From positions 1 to 52,419 of the forward strand of contig JAFUDS010000013.1 of NCBI GenBank assembly GCA_017464305.1: 52,419 nt of DNA, given 5' to 3'. The stretch comes from Clostridia bacterium. Lineage in GTDB: Bacteria; Bacillota; Clostridia; Christensenellales; Aristaeellaceae. Every line of letters begins with the position of its first letter. Position 1 is the stretch's first letter. Positions 8,834-19,045 of this stretch are shown in pieces. The notes under the pieces are model-generated. The model saw only the letters and a program-made list of their open reading frames with translations. It was not told the origin of the DNA and did not search any database. The position numbers and the translations under genes were made by a program.

Positions 8834-9922
8834 ATGCGATGGAAAGAAAAGCTGACGCAACCCTTTGATCTGTATGAGCTTTCCCGAATCAGACCTTATC
8901 TGATGGGAATCGCGACGCTTTGGATCACCTTTTATCACAGCAAGTTTTTGAATCTGTTTCAGTCTGCCCTGCTGACGAAAACTCGTTTGCTGGGATTCTT
9001 CACCCGGGTGGAGGCCATTGGCAATTGCGGGGTGGATCTGTTCTTCTTCCTGTCCGGCCTGGGGTTGTATTTTTCTTACAGCCGATTGCTGGAAAGCGAT
9101 CCCCATCCGGTAAGGACCTTTTATCGGCGGCGGTATGGCCGCGTGGTGCCGCCCATTCTGATCGTAACGATTTTGACCTTCGGGCTCATTGAGGTGGCGG
9201 ATTTGGCCAACTGGGCCGGGGGCGTGTTCCTCTATGGCTATTTTGTGCCTTCCCTGACCCGAGGGAATTTTTGGTATCTGTCCGCCACAATGGTTTTCTA
9301 TCTGATTTTCCCCCTGCTGCATCGTCTGCTTCGGGGAGAGCGGGAAATCTGGCGCTTGATCGGGCTGCTGGTGGCCGCTCTGGCCGCGATTGTCCTGGTG
9401 AGCACCTTTTTCTCGGAATATTTTTATACCCACGCGATCCTGATCATGACCCGGGTTCCCGTCTTCGTGCTGGGAGCCTATGCCGGCAAGCTGGCCCTGC
9501 GCCATCAAAAGATTCCCCGCTGGATTCCACTGCTGGCGGTTCCCGTCAGCCTGGCACTGCTGGTGTTGATCGCGGATGTGCCCCTGCCGAACTATGGCCG
9601 GTATCTGGAGTTTGCGGTTTTCATTCCCTGCCTGGTGCTGGCCCATGGGTATGTGTTCTCAAAATGCAAGAAGCGTCACTTCTGGTCGAAGATGGTGGCC
9701 GTGGTGGGCATCTATTCCATGGAAATCTACCTGATCTATGAATCCATCTACAATCATGCTGGCGAGGTGTTCCATCAAAACCTGGAAAACACCGGCCTGG
9801 TGTATGCGCTGACCTGCTTTGCTGCCACCCTTTTCCTGGCGGTGCTGCTGAAGATGGTGGCGGCCCAGCTGACCAAGGCCTTCGCGGCCCAGGGAGAGCA
9901 ATCCATTCAGAAATTAGGATAG
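8834..9922 (+). CDS. Acyltransferase family 3 membrane protein (OafA/YrhL type)
   Basis: A 362-residue protein with about ten membrane helices matching the Acyl_transf_3 family. It has an N-terminal RIRPYLMGIATLWITFYHS with the conserved His, the NCGVDLFFFLSGLGLYFSY segment, and an RR-rich loop (FYRRRYGRVVPP). Such proteins O-acylate (often O-acetylate) surface polysaccharides, lipids or peptidoglycan, drawing acyl groups from the cytoplasm. It starts 16 bases after the previous gene with GGAGGGAAG upstream. The acceptor is probably the glycan of this locus; the acyl group is unknown. Confidence 0.9.
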   Translation: MRWKEKLTQPFDLYELSRIRPYLMGIATLWITFYHSKFLNLFQSALLTKTRLLGFFTRVEAIGNCGVDLFFFLSGLGLYFSYSRLLESDPHPVRTFYRRRYGRVVPPILIVTILTFGLIEVADLANWAGGVFLYGYFVPSLTRGNFWYLSATMVFYLIFPLLHRLLRGEREIWRLIGLLVAALAAIVLVSTFFSEYFYTHAILIMTRVPVFVLGAYAGKLALRHQKIPRWIPLLAVPVSLALLVLIADVPLPNYGRYLEFAVFIPCLVLAHGYVFSKCKKRHFWSKMVAVVGIYSMEIYLIYESIYNHAGEVFHQNLENTGLVYALTCFAATLFLAVLLKMVAAQLTKAFAAQGEQSIQKLG

Positions 9923-10047
9923 CTTCGGGCGGCTGACCCCTTTGCCTGGGCCCCAGGGGGCATGGTATACGCTGGAGGTACATCTCCTGGGGAAACAGGG
10001 CGGGGATTGAACAAAGAAAGCAGGACGATCAGAACCTGGAGGGAAAG

Positions 10048-11901
10048 ATGAGAAAGAAGCTGAGCCGAAAAACGCTGGTGCGGGCCGGGGCGCTGGTGCT
10101 GGCGGCATTGGTATTGGCTGTAGGGCTGGAATGGTTGATGCAGCGGACGCTGCCCCCGATTTATGTGGATCGGCAGGTGGAGTTTCCGGATGCGCCGGAT
10201 CTGATGCAGCGCAGCGGGACCTATCTTCATTCCTCCGGCCGAGAGGCCTTGGTGGAGGAATGGAATAGCCTGCGCCTGGCGGCCACCTTTGCGCTGCAGC
10301 TGATGTTGCTGACGATTCTTTTCCCCTTGGGGGTGGGAAAACGGCTTTGGACGTGGCTTCGGAGCTGCGTGCAAGGGATGCTTCGCTCCCTCCGGCAGGA
10401 GCAGCGAAAGAACCTGAAACGGGTGCTGCTCTTTCTGGCGGCCGCCGTGCCGGTTTTCCTGATCGCCCGGGCCTGGATCTGGGATGTGTATCATCGGGAC
10501 CATTGGATTGCCATCACAGTGGCCGGCTGGAGCGGGGTGGCGGCGGGCCTTTTGGCCGCTTTTTATGATCAGCTGGGAAGGAAGCCGGAGGCCTTCTTTC
10601 TGGTGTTGACCCTGATCTTCGGGGGCATGCTCTCCTTTTTCCTGCTGCCCGCCACCGGCGTCAGCCTGGACGATGGCTTCCATTTTCAGCACGCGCTGAA
10701 CTATTCCACCCTGGGGCATGTCCGCTTTACCGACGCGGAATGGGAGGCCATGGATCGGGATAATGTCAAGGAATATAACCTGGAAAAGCTGGAAGCCATC
10801 ACCCGAGAGCAGGATGAAAAATATCATAATGGCGCCATCTATGTGACCACTGGCTTCCATCCCAGCCCGAAGGAGGGCTGGATGGCGACCTACGGCCTGG
10901 GGCTTTTCCTGGGGCGGGTGCTGGGCCTGCGGTTTGGGGAGATATGGAGCCTGGGCAGGTTTACTGGGCTATTGGCCTACGGGATCATCTGCTATTTCGC
11001 CATTCATCGGCTGAAGAGCGGAAAAATGATCCTGGCCATGGTACTGATGATGCCCTCCTGCATCTTCCTTGCGGCCAATTACAGCTATGATCCGGGGGTC
11101 ATCGCGGGGATGGCCATCAGCTGCAGCTACTGGATTGCCCAGTGGCAGGAGCCGGATCAGCGCCTGCGGAAGAAGGATGTAGCGGTGATGCTGGCGGGGA
11201 TGCTGTTCGCCTGCTACGTGAAGGCGATTTATTTCCCGGTTTTCCTGCTGTTCCTTTTCCTCCCGGAGGGGAAGTTTCCGGATCGGAAGCAGCGCCGAAA
11301 TTATCAGATCCTCATCCTGCTGGCCATGGTTTTGATTATGCTGCATATCCTGGTGCCCCTGGGCCAGAGCGGCGGCGAAGGGGACAGCCGAGGGGAAGGC
11401 AACGTAAACACCTTTGGACAAATCCAGTTTATTCTGCATAACCCGCTGGCGTACTTGGAGATTCTTTGGCATTTCCTGCAGGGCTATCTGGATCCGAACC
11501 GGATGGGCGGGCTGGTCTGCTCCTATGGATATCAAGGGGGCGGGGATAACGCCGTGCTGGTGCTGATCCTGATGGCGCTGGTCACCTTTACGGATGCGCC
11601 GGAGGACCGGCTGCGGCCCCGGGTGGGTATTCGGGCCTTTGGGGAGGTGCTGCTCTTTGGATCCCTGGTGCTGATGATCACGGCCATGTATGCCTGGTTT
11701 ACGGAAGTGGGCTCGCCGCTGATTGATGGGGTGCAGAATCGGTATATGATTCCCTTCCTGTTCCCGGCCATGGCACTGTTGGGCTCCGGACGCACTCGAA
11801 ATCGGGGAAAGCAGGGGCTTTACAATGGGTTGATGCTGGCGGCCATGTTTTTTGCGGGGGTGTCCGGCATGATGTTCACGCTGATCGAGTACTATAATTA
11901 A
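10048..11901 (+). CDS. Polytopic membrane protein, DUF2142-like putative glycosyltransferase
   Basis: A 617-residue protein with about 12-13 hydrophobic segments. After helix ~4 there is an outer-face acidic motif SLDDGFHFQHAL, equivalent to the PDExxHF motif of DUF2142 proteins (compare GPDESSHFDDSY in 30756-32801), followed by a long loop and the ANYSYDPGVIAG segment matching the SYDxxxNG helix of that family. This GT-C-like layout suggests transfer of a lipid-linked sugar outside the membrane. It lacks the N-terminal beta-rich domain seen in the two downstream relatives. The ATG at 10048 has GGAGGGAAAG upstream. The 125-base gap before it holds only weak GC hairpins. Confidence 0.65.
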   Translation: MRKKLSRKTLVRAGALVLAALVLAVGLEWLMQRTLPPIYVDRQVEFPDAPDLMQRSGTYLHSSGREALVEEWNSLRLAATFALQLMLLTILFPLGVGKRLWTWLRSCVQGMLRSLRQEQRKNLKRVLLFLAAAVPVFLIARAWIWDVYHRDHWIAITVAGWSGVAAGLLAAFYDQLGRKPEAFFLVLTLIFGGMLSFFLLPATGVSLDDGFHFQHALNYSTLGHVRFTDAEWEAMDRDNVKEYNLEKLEAITREQDEKYHNGAIYVTTGFHPSPKEGWMATYGLGLFLGRVLGLRFGEIWSLGRFTGLLAYGIICYFAIHRLKSGKMILAMVLMMPSCIFLAANYSYDPGVIAGMAISCSYWIAQWQEPDQRLRKKDVAVMLAGMLFACYVKAIYFPVFLLFLFLPEGKFPDRKQRRNYQILILLAMVLIMLHILVPLGQSGGEGDSRGEGNVNTFGQIQFILHNPLAYLEILWHFLQGYLDPNRMGGLVCSYGYQGGGDNAVLVLILMALVTFTDAPEDRLRPRVGIRAFGEVLLFGSLVLMITAMYAWFTEVGSPLIDGVQNRYMIPFLFPAMALLGSGRTRNRGKQGLYNGLMLAAMFFAGVSGMMFTLIEYYN

Positions 11902-11932
11902 GAAAACTGCGTTTGCTGGGGAGGATGGTTTT

Positions 11933-12871
11933 TTGAAACTGCTTTCCGTTTTGCTGCTGAGCTATCGGAACCTGGATCGGGTATATGGCACCCTGGATAG
12001 CATCTTTCGGCAGGATTATCCGGCCCTGGAGCTGGTGCTATCCGATGACGCTTCCCCTGATTTTTCCCTGCAGCAGCCCCGGGTGGAGGAATATATCCAG
12101 CGCCATAAAGGGGAAAATGTGCGGAGGGTTTGCTGGGTGTCCCATCCGGAGAATGTGGGCACGGTTCGGAATATGAACGATGCCATTCGGGCCTCCCAGG
12201 GGGAGTATCTCTATTCCTTCTCCCCGGAGGATGAGTTTGCCCATGAAAAGGCCCTGTCGGACATGGTGCGGGCGCTGGAGGAAAGCGGACGGGAAATCTG
12301 CTTTGGTAAAATGCAGGGGATCACCCCGGCGGGAGAGACCGTAGATTATTTGCTCAGTTGTGAATCGGATTATGATCTGCTAAAATCCTATACTGTGGAA
12401 CAGACCCGTCATCGCCTGTTTTCGCGGAATTTTTTGCCGGGAGCCTGTAAAATCATGACCCGGCGGCTGCTGGAGGAAAATGGCCCCTATCCGGAGTCCA
12501 TCCGGCTGATCGAGGATTATCCCTATTGGCTGATGCTGACAGAAAAAGGGGTTCCCTTCGCCTATCTGGACGAGGTGATTCTGCGCTATCAATTGAATGG
12601 AATCAGTAGCTCCGGGAACTACAGCGAGGCGTTCATGGCGGATATGTTCAAAATCTATGATCAATTCATCTTCCCCTATGATCATCGCTTCGGCCCGTTT
12701 CAGGGCGTTTATAATCTGCTGAAGCGCCAGGGCCTGCAATTCTATTTAGCCAAGGCCCGGTGGCCGCGGCTATCCAGGGGAAAGCGGATCCTGCTCAAGA
12801 TTCGATATTTGCCGTTTTTTGTCTATACCCGCTTGCTGGAGGCGCGGGTGGCCAGGAAACAGAGGAAATGA
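11933..12871 (+). CDS. Glycosyltransferase family 2
   Basis: A soluble, GT-A-fold nucleotide-sugar transferase of 312 residues. It opens with the family signature SVLLLSYRNLDRVYGTLDSI, the nucleotide-binding SDDASPD (37-43) and a C-terminal region with an EDYPYWLML segment that fits the catalytic/acceptor-side E-D motif. It is likely to act at the cytoplasmic face, building the repeat unit on a lipid carrier. The TTG start at 11933 is chosen because GGGGAGG lies eight bases upstream; the ATG between them opens only a three-codon frame. The sugar specificity is not readable. Confidence 0.9.
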   Translation: MKLLSVLLLSYRNLDRVYGTLDSIFRQDYPALELVLSDDASPDFSLQQPRVEEYIQRHKGENVRRVCWVSHPENVGTVRNMNDAIRASQGEYLYSFSPEDEFAHEKALSDMVRALEESGREICFGKMQGITPAGETVDYLLSCESDYDLLKSYTVEQTRHRLFSRNFLPGACKIMTRRLLEENGPYPESIRLIEDYPYWLMLTEKGVPFAYLDEVILRYQLNGISSSGNYSEAFMADMFKIYDQFIFPYDHRFGPFQGVYNLLKRQGLQFYLAKARWPRLSRGKRILLKIRYLPFFVYTRLLEARVARKQRK

Positions 12872-12929
12872 CCGTAAAAAATGAACGGCTTTGCCGCCCC
12901 AGAAGGGCATCTTGGAGGAAGGGAGAAGC

Positions 12930-14237
12930 ATGAGAGACCATCATCAATTGAACGGATCACGATGGGATCCGCGGACGCTGTTTTACCTGATCTCAGCGCT
13001 GGGGATTTTGCTTTATTTTCTGCTTTCCCTTCGTTGGGGCGGGCAATTGTATACATGGATGATCCAGGAGAATGCGCCGGAAATCCGGTTTATCGATTAT
13101 TTTCCCCACCTGGATGACTCGGCGGATCGGCTGAATCTGTACCAGCATATGACGGGGGACGGGCAGACGACCTATATGCCGCTCTTTCCGCCCCTGGCCT
13201 ATGGCATGTATCACCTGCTGTATCGGCTGACGGCGATCCAGGGGGAGTGGACAGGGGCGCTGCCGGAGGCGGAGCAGATTCCCGGCGCGCTGTCCGTCTT
13301 TTCCATCTATTTGATTTTCAATGCGCTGCTTTTGTTTGTGGCGATTGAAATGACGGGGCAGCGGAATCGAAAAAGAGACTGGATGATATTTACGCTGCTG
13401 ATGCTGTCCGCCATCTTCGCAGGCAGCGGCTTCCTGACCGGGAATTCCACCATGCTGGTGCTGGGGCTGCTGATGATCGGGCTGCAGCTTCGGGACAGCG
13501 CCAGCGCCCTCCGCAGGGAGGCGGGGCTTTGGTTGCTGGCCACCTGTGTGGCGCTGAAGCTGTATCCCGCCGTCTTTGGGCTGCTGTATCTGAAGGAAAA
13601 ACGATACAAGGAGCTGCTCCGGCTGATCCTCTATAGCCTGCTGCTGCTTTTCGTTCCCTTTGTCTTCTTTGGCGGGGTCTCGGGCGTTCAGGCCTGGGTG
13701 GATAATCTGCTGAACACCATGCAAACCTCGGACTATGGCAGGCCTCAGTATTTGCAGGGCATCTTTGCCACCCTCATTCGCTGGATCACCGGCGGGGAGG
13801 CGGGCCTCTGGGGAAAGTTGCTGACCATTGCGGTTTGTCTGGGATGGGTGTGGCTGGCCTGGCGCAGCGAGAGCAAGCAGCGGACGATGTTTTTCCTCAT
13901 CTGCCTGATGGTGTTTTTCCCCTCTAATTCCTTCCGATACACCCTGTCCTATTTTGCCATTCCGTTGGTGATGCTGCTGAAGGCGGGGCCGGAGGAAGGG
14001 GCTCGGCCGCTGCAAACCGGTTTGCTTTCCACTCTGTATGGGCTGCTGTATACGATTCCGGTGTGGTGGCTGGCGGTGATTCCCCTGGAGCGAAGGTATG
14101 AAGTTTACGCCCTGACCTCCGTGGAAATTTATTTGTACTTGGTGGCATATGTGCTGATCCTGGTGATGACGGCGGTGGAGCTGCGGGCCCTCCGACGGGG
14201 GAAAGAAAAAGCCGAGGCGAAATTGAAAGATGCGTGA
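12930..14237 (+). CDS. GT87-like (DUF2029) polytopic mannosyltransferase-type protein
   Basis: A 435-residue protein with about ten membrane segments. It has an outer-loop acidic region (DDSADRLNLY and YMPLFPPLAYGMYH), the GNSTMLVLGLLMIG helix and a KLYPAVFGL motif. This combination is typical of GT87/DUF2029 polyprenyl-phosphate-mannose-dependent transferases. I chose ATG 12930, preceded by GGAGGAAGGGAG, over an in-frame TTG at 12891. It sits between two GT2 genes in one operon. Family assignment rests on motif pattern only, and the donor sugar is unknown. Confidence 0.7.
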   Translation: MRDHHQLNGSRWDPRTLFYLISALGILLYFLLSLRWGGQLYTWMIQENAPEIRFIDYFPHLDDSADRLNLYQHMTGDGQTTYMPLFPPLAYGMYHLLYRLTAIQGEWTGALPEAEQIPGALSVFSIYLIFNALLLFVAIEMTGQRNRKRDWMIFTLLMLSAIFAGSGFLTGNSTMLVLGLLMIGLQLRDSASALRREAGLWLLATCVALKLYPAVFGLLYLKEKRYKELLRLILYSLLLLFVPFVFFGGVSGVQAWVDNLLNTMQTSDYGRPQYLQGIFATLIRWITGGEAGLWGKLLTIAVCLGWVWLAWRSESKQRTMFFLICLMVFFPSNSFRYTLSYFAIPLVMLLKAGPEEGARPLQTGLLSTLYGLLYTIPVWWLAVIPLERRYEVYALTSVEIYLYLVAYVLILVMTAVELRALRRGKEKAEAKLKDA

Positions 14238-14252
14238 GAGGAGTTTGGACGG

Positions 14253-15278
14253 GTGAAAATTTCCTTCCTGGTTACCTATTATCAGCAGGTGCGGTTTGTT
14301 CGGGAAAGCATGGAAAGCCTGCTGGCGCTGGAAAAGCCGGCGGAGTGGGAAATTCTCATCGGGGATGACGGCTCCACGGATGGCACCATCGAAGCGGCCC
14401 AGGCCTATGTGGCGCAGGATCCGGAGCATATTCATCTCTTCGTCATGCCGCGGGATCCGGCCCAAAAGTATAACTCCGTGGAGCGGGCCAGCCTGAACCG
14501 GCTGAACCTGGTTCGGCATGCCAAGGGGGAGTATTATTGCCTGTTGGACGGGGACGATTTTTATTCGGAAACGGACTTCCTTCCCCAGGCCCTGGAGGTA
14601 TTGGAGGCGCAGCCAGAGGTTTATGTAGTGGCCTTTGACACCTGGATGTACCGGGAGAGGCAGGCCAGGCGGGCCAAGCAGCCGGACCGAGCCGCGCCGG
14701 TGCCGACCCATCGGAAGACCTATCTGCGCTGGCAATATACCCACGCGGGGGCCTGCGTTTTCCGGAACGCCCATACGCCGGAGAACCTGCAAAAGCTGGC
14801 ACAGCTGGGGCTTTTTGATGATAACGATATTACCCTGAACGGCCTGAACGGAGGCAAGCTGGTGCGAATTCCCCGGCCGGTATATGCCTATCGGCAGGCG
14901 GAGGGAAGCGTGTATACCGCCATGCAGCCGGAGGAACGGGCGGCCCTGAACCTGGCCGGGCTGGGCGCCTGCCTGCGGATCATGGACGATAGATGGGAGC
15001 GGGAGGTGCTGGCCCGCTTTGCTACCGCCGTGTGGATGGGTTGGTTTCTGCGGAAAGGGCTGCGGCAGAGGATGGACCCGGGGAAGTATCGCACCTATCT
15101 GGCGGCCTGCGGGCGAGCGGGCTTCCGCCAGGGAGAAAAATTGCTGCGCTATCCGGAATTGGAAAAAGCGGAGCGGCGGGAGGTTCGGAAGTGGGTTTTC
15201 CGGGCAGGATGGCTGAGCCCGCCCCGGATTGCCTTCGCCTGGCTGCAGATTCACCGCGGAGGGAAAAATCGTGAATAA
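14253..15278 (+). CDS. Glycosyltransferase family 2
   Basis: A 341-residue GT-A-fold enzyme starting at GTG 14253 with GAGAGGAG upstream. It shows KISFLVTYY, the nucleotide-binding IGDDGSTDGT (36-45), and the DxD-type LLDGDDFY about 60 residues later. These motifs support a metal-dependent inverting transferase using a nucleotide sugar in the cytoplasm. Its last eight bases overlap the flippase gene, implying coupled translation and a role in building the same lipid-linked oligosaccharide. Confidence 0.92.
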   Translation: MKISFLVTYYQQVRFVRESMESLLALEKPAEWEILIGDDGSTDGTIEAAQAYVAQDPEHIHLFVMPRDPAQKYNSVERASLNRLNLVRHAKGEYYCLLDGDDFYSETDFLPQALEVLEAQPEVYVVAFDTWMYRERQARRAKQPDRAAPVPTHRKTYLRWQYTHAGACVFRNAHTPENLQKLAQLGLFDDNDITLNGLNGGKLVRIPRPVYAYRQAEGSVYTAMQPEERAALNLAGLGACLRIMDDRWEREVLARFATAVWMGWFLRKGLRQRMDPGKYRTYLAACGRAGFRQGEKLLRYPELEKAERREVRKWVFRAGWLSPPRIAFAWLQIHRGGKNRE

Positions 15279-16770
15279 ACAGATCAGTCAAGGGGTGGTG
15301 CTATCCTTCCTGGCCCAGGAAATCGCGATTGTGGTCAATCTGGTGTACAATCCCTTCGTGATTCGGATTCTGGGCCAAAGTGAGTATGGGTTGTATCAGC
15401 TGGTTCAGTCGGTGGTCAACTATCTGAACCTGATGAACTTTGGCTTCACCTTCGCTTACATCAGCTTCTATTCCCGGGCGAAGGCCCAGGAGGGCGAGGA
15501 AGGCGTAGCCCGGATCAACGGCATGTTCCTGCGGATTTTCCTGGTGATTACGGCCATCTGCGTGGCGGCCGGCGCATTCCTGGTGAGCCATATTCAGCTG
15601 CTGGGTTCCCGGCTGTCCGCGGCGGATTATGTGACCGCCCGGAAGATCATGATCCTGCTGGTGCTGAATCTGGCCTGCTCTTTCCCTACCTCGGTGTTCA
15701 CCGTGTATATTACCGCCCGGGAACGCTTTGTGTTCAAGCGGGGGCTGGTGATTCTGAATTATGTGCTGATCCCCCTCTGCGGCTTGCCGGTGCTGTATCT
15801 GGGAGGCGGCGCGGTGGGCCTGGCCTGGGTGACCCTGGGGCTGTCGGTGCTGAAGCTGGTGCTGAATATGTGGTATTGCTTGGGGCCGCTGGGGATGCGC
15901 TTTCGCTTCGGTAAGTTTGATCGGGCCCTGTTTGCGGAGCTGGTGGCATTCACCTTCTTCGTCTTTCTCAGCGATGTGGTAGATCAGATGAATTCCAATG
16001 TGGATAAGCTGCTGCTGGCCCGCCTGATGGGCACGGTGCCAGTGGCTGTTTACAGCGTGGGGTTTGAGCTATGCACTTATTTTATCTTCTGCTCCTGGGT
16101 CATTCCGGAGATGTTCGTGCCGGAGGTGAACCGGGTCGCCGTGGAGGAGCGGGACGATGGAAAGCTGACGGAGATCTTTATCCGCATTGGCAGGTATAAT
16201 AATTATGTGCTGCTGCTGATTCTCACCGGATTCATTCTGGTGGGCCGGCCCTTCATCCAGCTTTGGGCGGGAGAAGGGTACGAGCAATCCTACTGGGTGG
16301 GGGTCATCCTGATGCTGGCCAATTATATCCAGGGGGTGCAGTCCATCGGGGTGAATATTCAAACGGCAAAAAACCAGCATCGTCCCCGGGCGATCATTTA
16401 TTTCATCATCGCCTGCGTGAATGTGGCGGCCAGCATCGCGCTCATTCGCCTGTGGGGCGTGGTGGGAACCAGTCTGGGCACCCTGGCGGCCATGGTGCTG
16501 GGCACGGGCTTGTTTATGAACCTGTATTATCATTTCCGGGTAGGGCTGAATGTAATCGCCTTCTGGAAGGCGCTGCTTCGCTGGATTCCCCAGGCGCTGC
16601 TGCTTTGCCTGGGAGGCTGGCTGCTGGTTCGGAATCTGACGCTGAACAGCTGGCCCCGGCTGCTGGGCGTGGTGGCAGCCTACGCGGTGGTATATGCGCT
16701 GATGCTCTGGGGCACAGGTATGGACAAAAACGAAAAGGCAACCATTCGGCAGGCGCTGGCCAGAAAATGA
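15271..16770 (+). CDS. Wzx-type oligosaccharide/lipid-linked repeat-unit flippase
   Basis: A 499-residue MATE/MOP-superfamily polysaccharide transporter with about 14 hydrophobic segments. The N-terminus (GVVLSFLAQEIAIVVNLVYN, then RILGQSEYGLYQLV) is diagnostic of the polysaccharide_synt family. It should flip an undecaprenyl-diphosphate-linked repeat unit to the outer face. The GTG start at 15271 has GGAGGG upstream and overlaps the preceding GT2 gene. No gene is a clear Wzy polymerase, so one of the polytopic proteins may do that job, or the unit is ligated without polymerisation. Confidence 0.92.
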   Translation: MNKQISQGVVLSFLAQEIAIVVNLVYNPFVIRILGQSEYGLYQLVQSVVNYLNLMNFGFTFAYISFYSRAKAQEGEEGVARINGMFLRIFLVITAICVAAGAFLVSHIQLLGSRLSAADYVTARKIMILLVLNLACSFPTSVFTVYITARERFVFKRGLVILNYVLIPLCGLPVLYLGGGAVGLAWVTLGLSVLKLVLNMWYCLGPLGMRFRFGKFDRALFAELVAFTFFVFLSDVVDQMNSNVDKLLLARLMGTVPVAVYSVGFELCTYFIFCSWVIPEMFVPEVNRVAVEERDDGKLTEIFIRIGRYNNYVLLLILTGFILVGRPFIQLWAGEGYEQSYWVGVILMLANYIQGVQSIGVNIQTAKNQHRPRAIIYFIIACVNVAASIALIRLWGVVGTSLGTLAAMVLGTGLFMNLYYHFRVGLNVIAFWKALLRWIPQALLLCLGGWLLVRNLTLNSWPRLLGVVAAYAVVYALMLWGTGMDKNEKATIRQALARK

Positions 16771-16840
16771 ACGCGAAACAGGCGCGTGGACAAAAGGATG
16801 GGTTTATGGTATGCTTTCGCACGAAAGGGGAGGGATGGTT

Positions 16841-17722
16841 TTGGCGAAGGAAACAGAGGGAATCCGCATGGGACAGCACTGTGTCATCGGCCAGGAGGTG
16901 ACCCTGGGGGAGAATGTGACCCTGGGGCACAATTGCGTGATTGAGGATCATGTGACCATTGGGGCCAATACCTATATTGACAGCAATACAGTGATTCGCA
17001 GCGGCGTGACCATTGGCCCGGATTCGTTTGTTGGCTCCAACTGCATCATCGGCGAATATTGGATGGATTTTTGTCTGGATCGCCAAAGCCACGAGCATCC
17101 CCTGACCATTGGGGAAACGGCCTTGATCCGCAGCGGCTCCATCCTGTACGCAGGCTCCGAGATCGGCGATGATTTTCAGACCGGTCATCAGGTTACCATC
17201 CGGGAAAAGGCCCAAATCGGGCATCATGTCAGCGTGGGGACACTTTCAGATATTCAGGGGAACTGTAAAATCGGGAACTATGTTCGGCTGCACAGCAATG
17301 TGCATATTGGCCAGCTCTCCCAGGTGGATGATTTTGTCTGGATCTTCCCCTATGTGGTGCTGACCAACGATCCCAATCCGCCCTCAGACAATTTCGAAGG
17401 CGTGCATGTGCATCCCTTCGCGATCATTGCCACCGGGTCCATCGTGATGCCGGGGCTGGACATTGGGCAGGACTGCCTGGTGGGCGCCGGAGCCATCGTG
17501 ACTAAGTCCGTGGAGCCCTACGCTGTAGCAGTAGGAAACCCTGCGAAGGTGATCTCGGATGTGCGGAAGGTACGGCATAAAATCACCGGAAAGCCGGTCT
17601 ATCCCTGGCGGGAGCATTTTGATAAATATATGCCCTGGGAGAAAATTGGATTTGACGCCTGGTATGCCGGGCTGGATTTGGCAGAGAAGGAGGCTCACCA
17701 GATCGTTGATCTGGCGGAATGA
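16841..17722 (+). CDS. Left-handed beta-helix (hexapeptide) acyltransferase, FdtC/QdtC/WlbB-like
   Basis: A 293-residue protein dominated by hexapeptide repeats (IGQEVT, LGENVT, LGHNCV, IGANTY, IGPDSF and others), a left-handed beta-helix. It carries the TNDPNPPS loop and a VGAGAIVTKSVEPYAVAVGNPAK C-terminal coil common in N-acyltransferases of UDP/dTDP-amino sugars. It probably acylates the amino sugar made by the minus-strand operon, using acyl-CoA. TTG 16841 has GGAGG seven bases upstream; ATG at 16835 or 16811 is possible. Most unusual is the next pair of genes, acyl-CoA enzymes, which suggests a non-acetyl donor. Confidence 0.85.
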   Translation: MAKETEGIRMGQHCVIGQEVTLGENVTLGHNCVIEDHVTIGANTYIDSNTVIRSGVTIGPDSFVGSNCIIGEYWMDFCLDRQSHEHPLTIGETALIRSGSILYAGSEIGDDFQTGHQVTIREKAQIGHHVSVGTLSDIQGNCKIGNYVRLHSNVHIGQLSQVDDFVWIFPYVVLTNDPNPPSDNFEGVHVHPFAIIATGSIVMPGLDIGQDCLVGAGAIVTKSVEPYAVAVGNPAKVISDVRKVRHKITGKPVYPWREHFDKYMPWEKIGFDAWYAGLDLAEKEAHQIVDLAE

Positions 17723-17731
17723 GAGGGGAGC

Positions 17732-19045
17732 ATGCAGGAGATACGAACGGTCACGGTCATTGGGGTCACGGGCACCATGGGAGCCAACGTGGCGGGGATT
17801 TTTGCCTCCTTTGGAAACTGCCGGGTATACTGCGTGGGGCGAGATCTGGAAAAAGTGAAAAGGACGCTGCCGCGCATCGTGAAATCCGTTCGGGCGGATG
17901 CCATCGCGAAGAATTTGATTCCCGCGGATTTTGCTGCCCTGGAGGCCTGCGTCGCGGAAAGCGACCTGGTGTTCGAAAGCGCTGCGGAGGAAATGGCGCT
18001 CAAGCAGGCCATTGCCCGGCGAGTGGCCGCGGCTCTGCGGCCGGGGGCCTTTTCCTGCACGGGCACATCAGGGCTGTCGATTCATACCCTGGCGGAATGC
18101 TACCCGGAGGAAGCCCGGGGACGGTTCTTCGGGGTACACCTGTTCAATCCCCCCTACAGCATGCCCCTGTGCGAGCTGACGGCCACCGCCTGGTCAGACA
18201 CCCAGGCTCTGGAGGCCCTGAAGGAGTATCTGGAAAAGCGGCTGTATCGAACGGTGGTCCAGGTCAAGGATTCCCCGGCCTTCTTGGCCAACCGGATTGG
18301 CTTTCAGTTTATCAACGAGGCGCTGCAATACGCAGAGCGGTATCGGGATCATGGCGGAATTGATTATCTGGACGCTATCCTGGGTTCCTTTACTGGCCGG
18401 GCCATGGCCCCGCTGGTGACCTCGGATTTTGTGGGCCTGGATGTCCATAGCGCCATTGTCCACAATCTATATGAGAACACCCATGATTATGCCCAGGAGA
18501 GCTTTGTGCTGCCCTCCTTTGTGGAAAAGCTGATCGCGGAAAAAAAGCTGGGCCGGAAGACAGGCGGCGGCCTATATCAGCGGGTGACCTATGAAAACGG
18601 GCTCAAGCGGCAGCTGGTGTATGATATTAACGGCGGCATTTATCGGGATGTCATCCCCTATGCCTTCCCCTTTGCGGAGAAGATGCGGAGGAGCATCCAG
18701 GAAGGAAATTATCGTCAGGCCTTTGCCTGCCTGGTGACGAATCACTCCCAGGAGGCAAATATCTGCCGGCGCTTTTTGCTGAATTATATCGTTTATTCCC
18801 TGCACGCCGCAGGGGAGGTGGGATATTCCCTGCAGGCCGCGGACGACGTGATGGCGGCGGGATTCAATTGGTGCCCGCCCTTGGCGATGCTACAGGCGCT
18901 GCGCGCCGTGACGGATGTGCCGACGCTGATGCGGGAAAGCCTGCCGGAGGTGTGCGCACAGATCGATGTGGACGCGCTGCTGGCGGAGGCGGAGCCCTCC
19001 CGGTATGATTATCGGCCATATTTCAGATCGGGGAGACATGCATGA
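17732..19045 (+). CDS. 3-hydroxyacyl-CoA dehydrogenase family protein
   Basis: NAD-dependent oxidoreductase interconverting 3-hydroxyacyl- and 3-ketoacyl-CoA, 437 residues. It has the Rossmann motif GVTGTMG (11-17), catalytic-region HLFNPP (136-141), [11 protein letters not shown], and the C-terminal domain marker [10 protein letters not shown]. It is longer than simple ~285-residue 3-hydroxybutyryl-CoA dehydrogenases: after the first 3HCDH C-terminal domain about 130 more residues form what may be a second such domain. It begins nine bases after the acyltransferase gene and overlaps the thiolase start (ATGA). In this context it may generate a 3-hydroxyacyl-CoA for sugar acylation; that is inference. 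Confidence 0.88.
   Translation: MQEIRTVTVIGVTGTMGANVAGIFASFGNCRVYCVGRDLEKVKRTLPRIVKSVRADAIAKNLIPADFAALEACVAESDLVFESAAEEMALKQAIARRVAAALRPGAFSCTGTSGLSIHTLAECYPEEARGRFFGVHLFNPPYSMPLCELTATAWSDTQALEALKEYLEKRLYRTVVQVKDSPAFLANRIGFQFINEALQYAERYRDHGGIDYLDAILGSFTGRAMAPLVTSDFVGLDVHSAIVHNLYENTHDYAQESFVLPSFVEKLIAEKKLGRKTGGGLYQRVTYENGLKRQLVYDINGGIYRDVIPYAFPFAEKMRRSIQEGNYRQAFACLVTNHSQEANICRRFLLNYIVYSLHAAGEVGYSLQAADDVMAAGFNWCPPLAMLQALRAVTDVPTLMRESLPEVCAQIDVDALLAEAEPSRYDYRPYFRSGRHA

Noticed and set aside
12993-15254. A 753-residue minus-strand open frame, with similar long antisense frames at 34609-37038 and 42449-44635
   Set aside because: All lie opposite genes with clear domains and ribosome sites. They are Gln/His/Pro-rich, as expected of antisense frames in GC-rich DNA.
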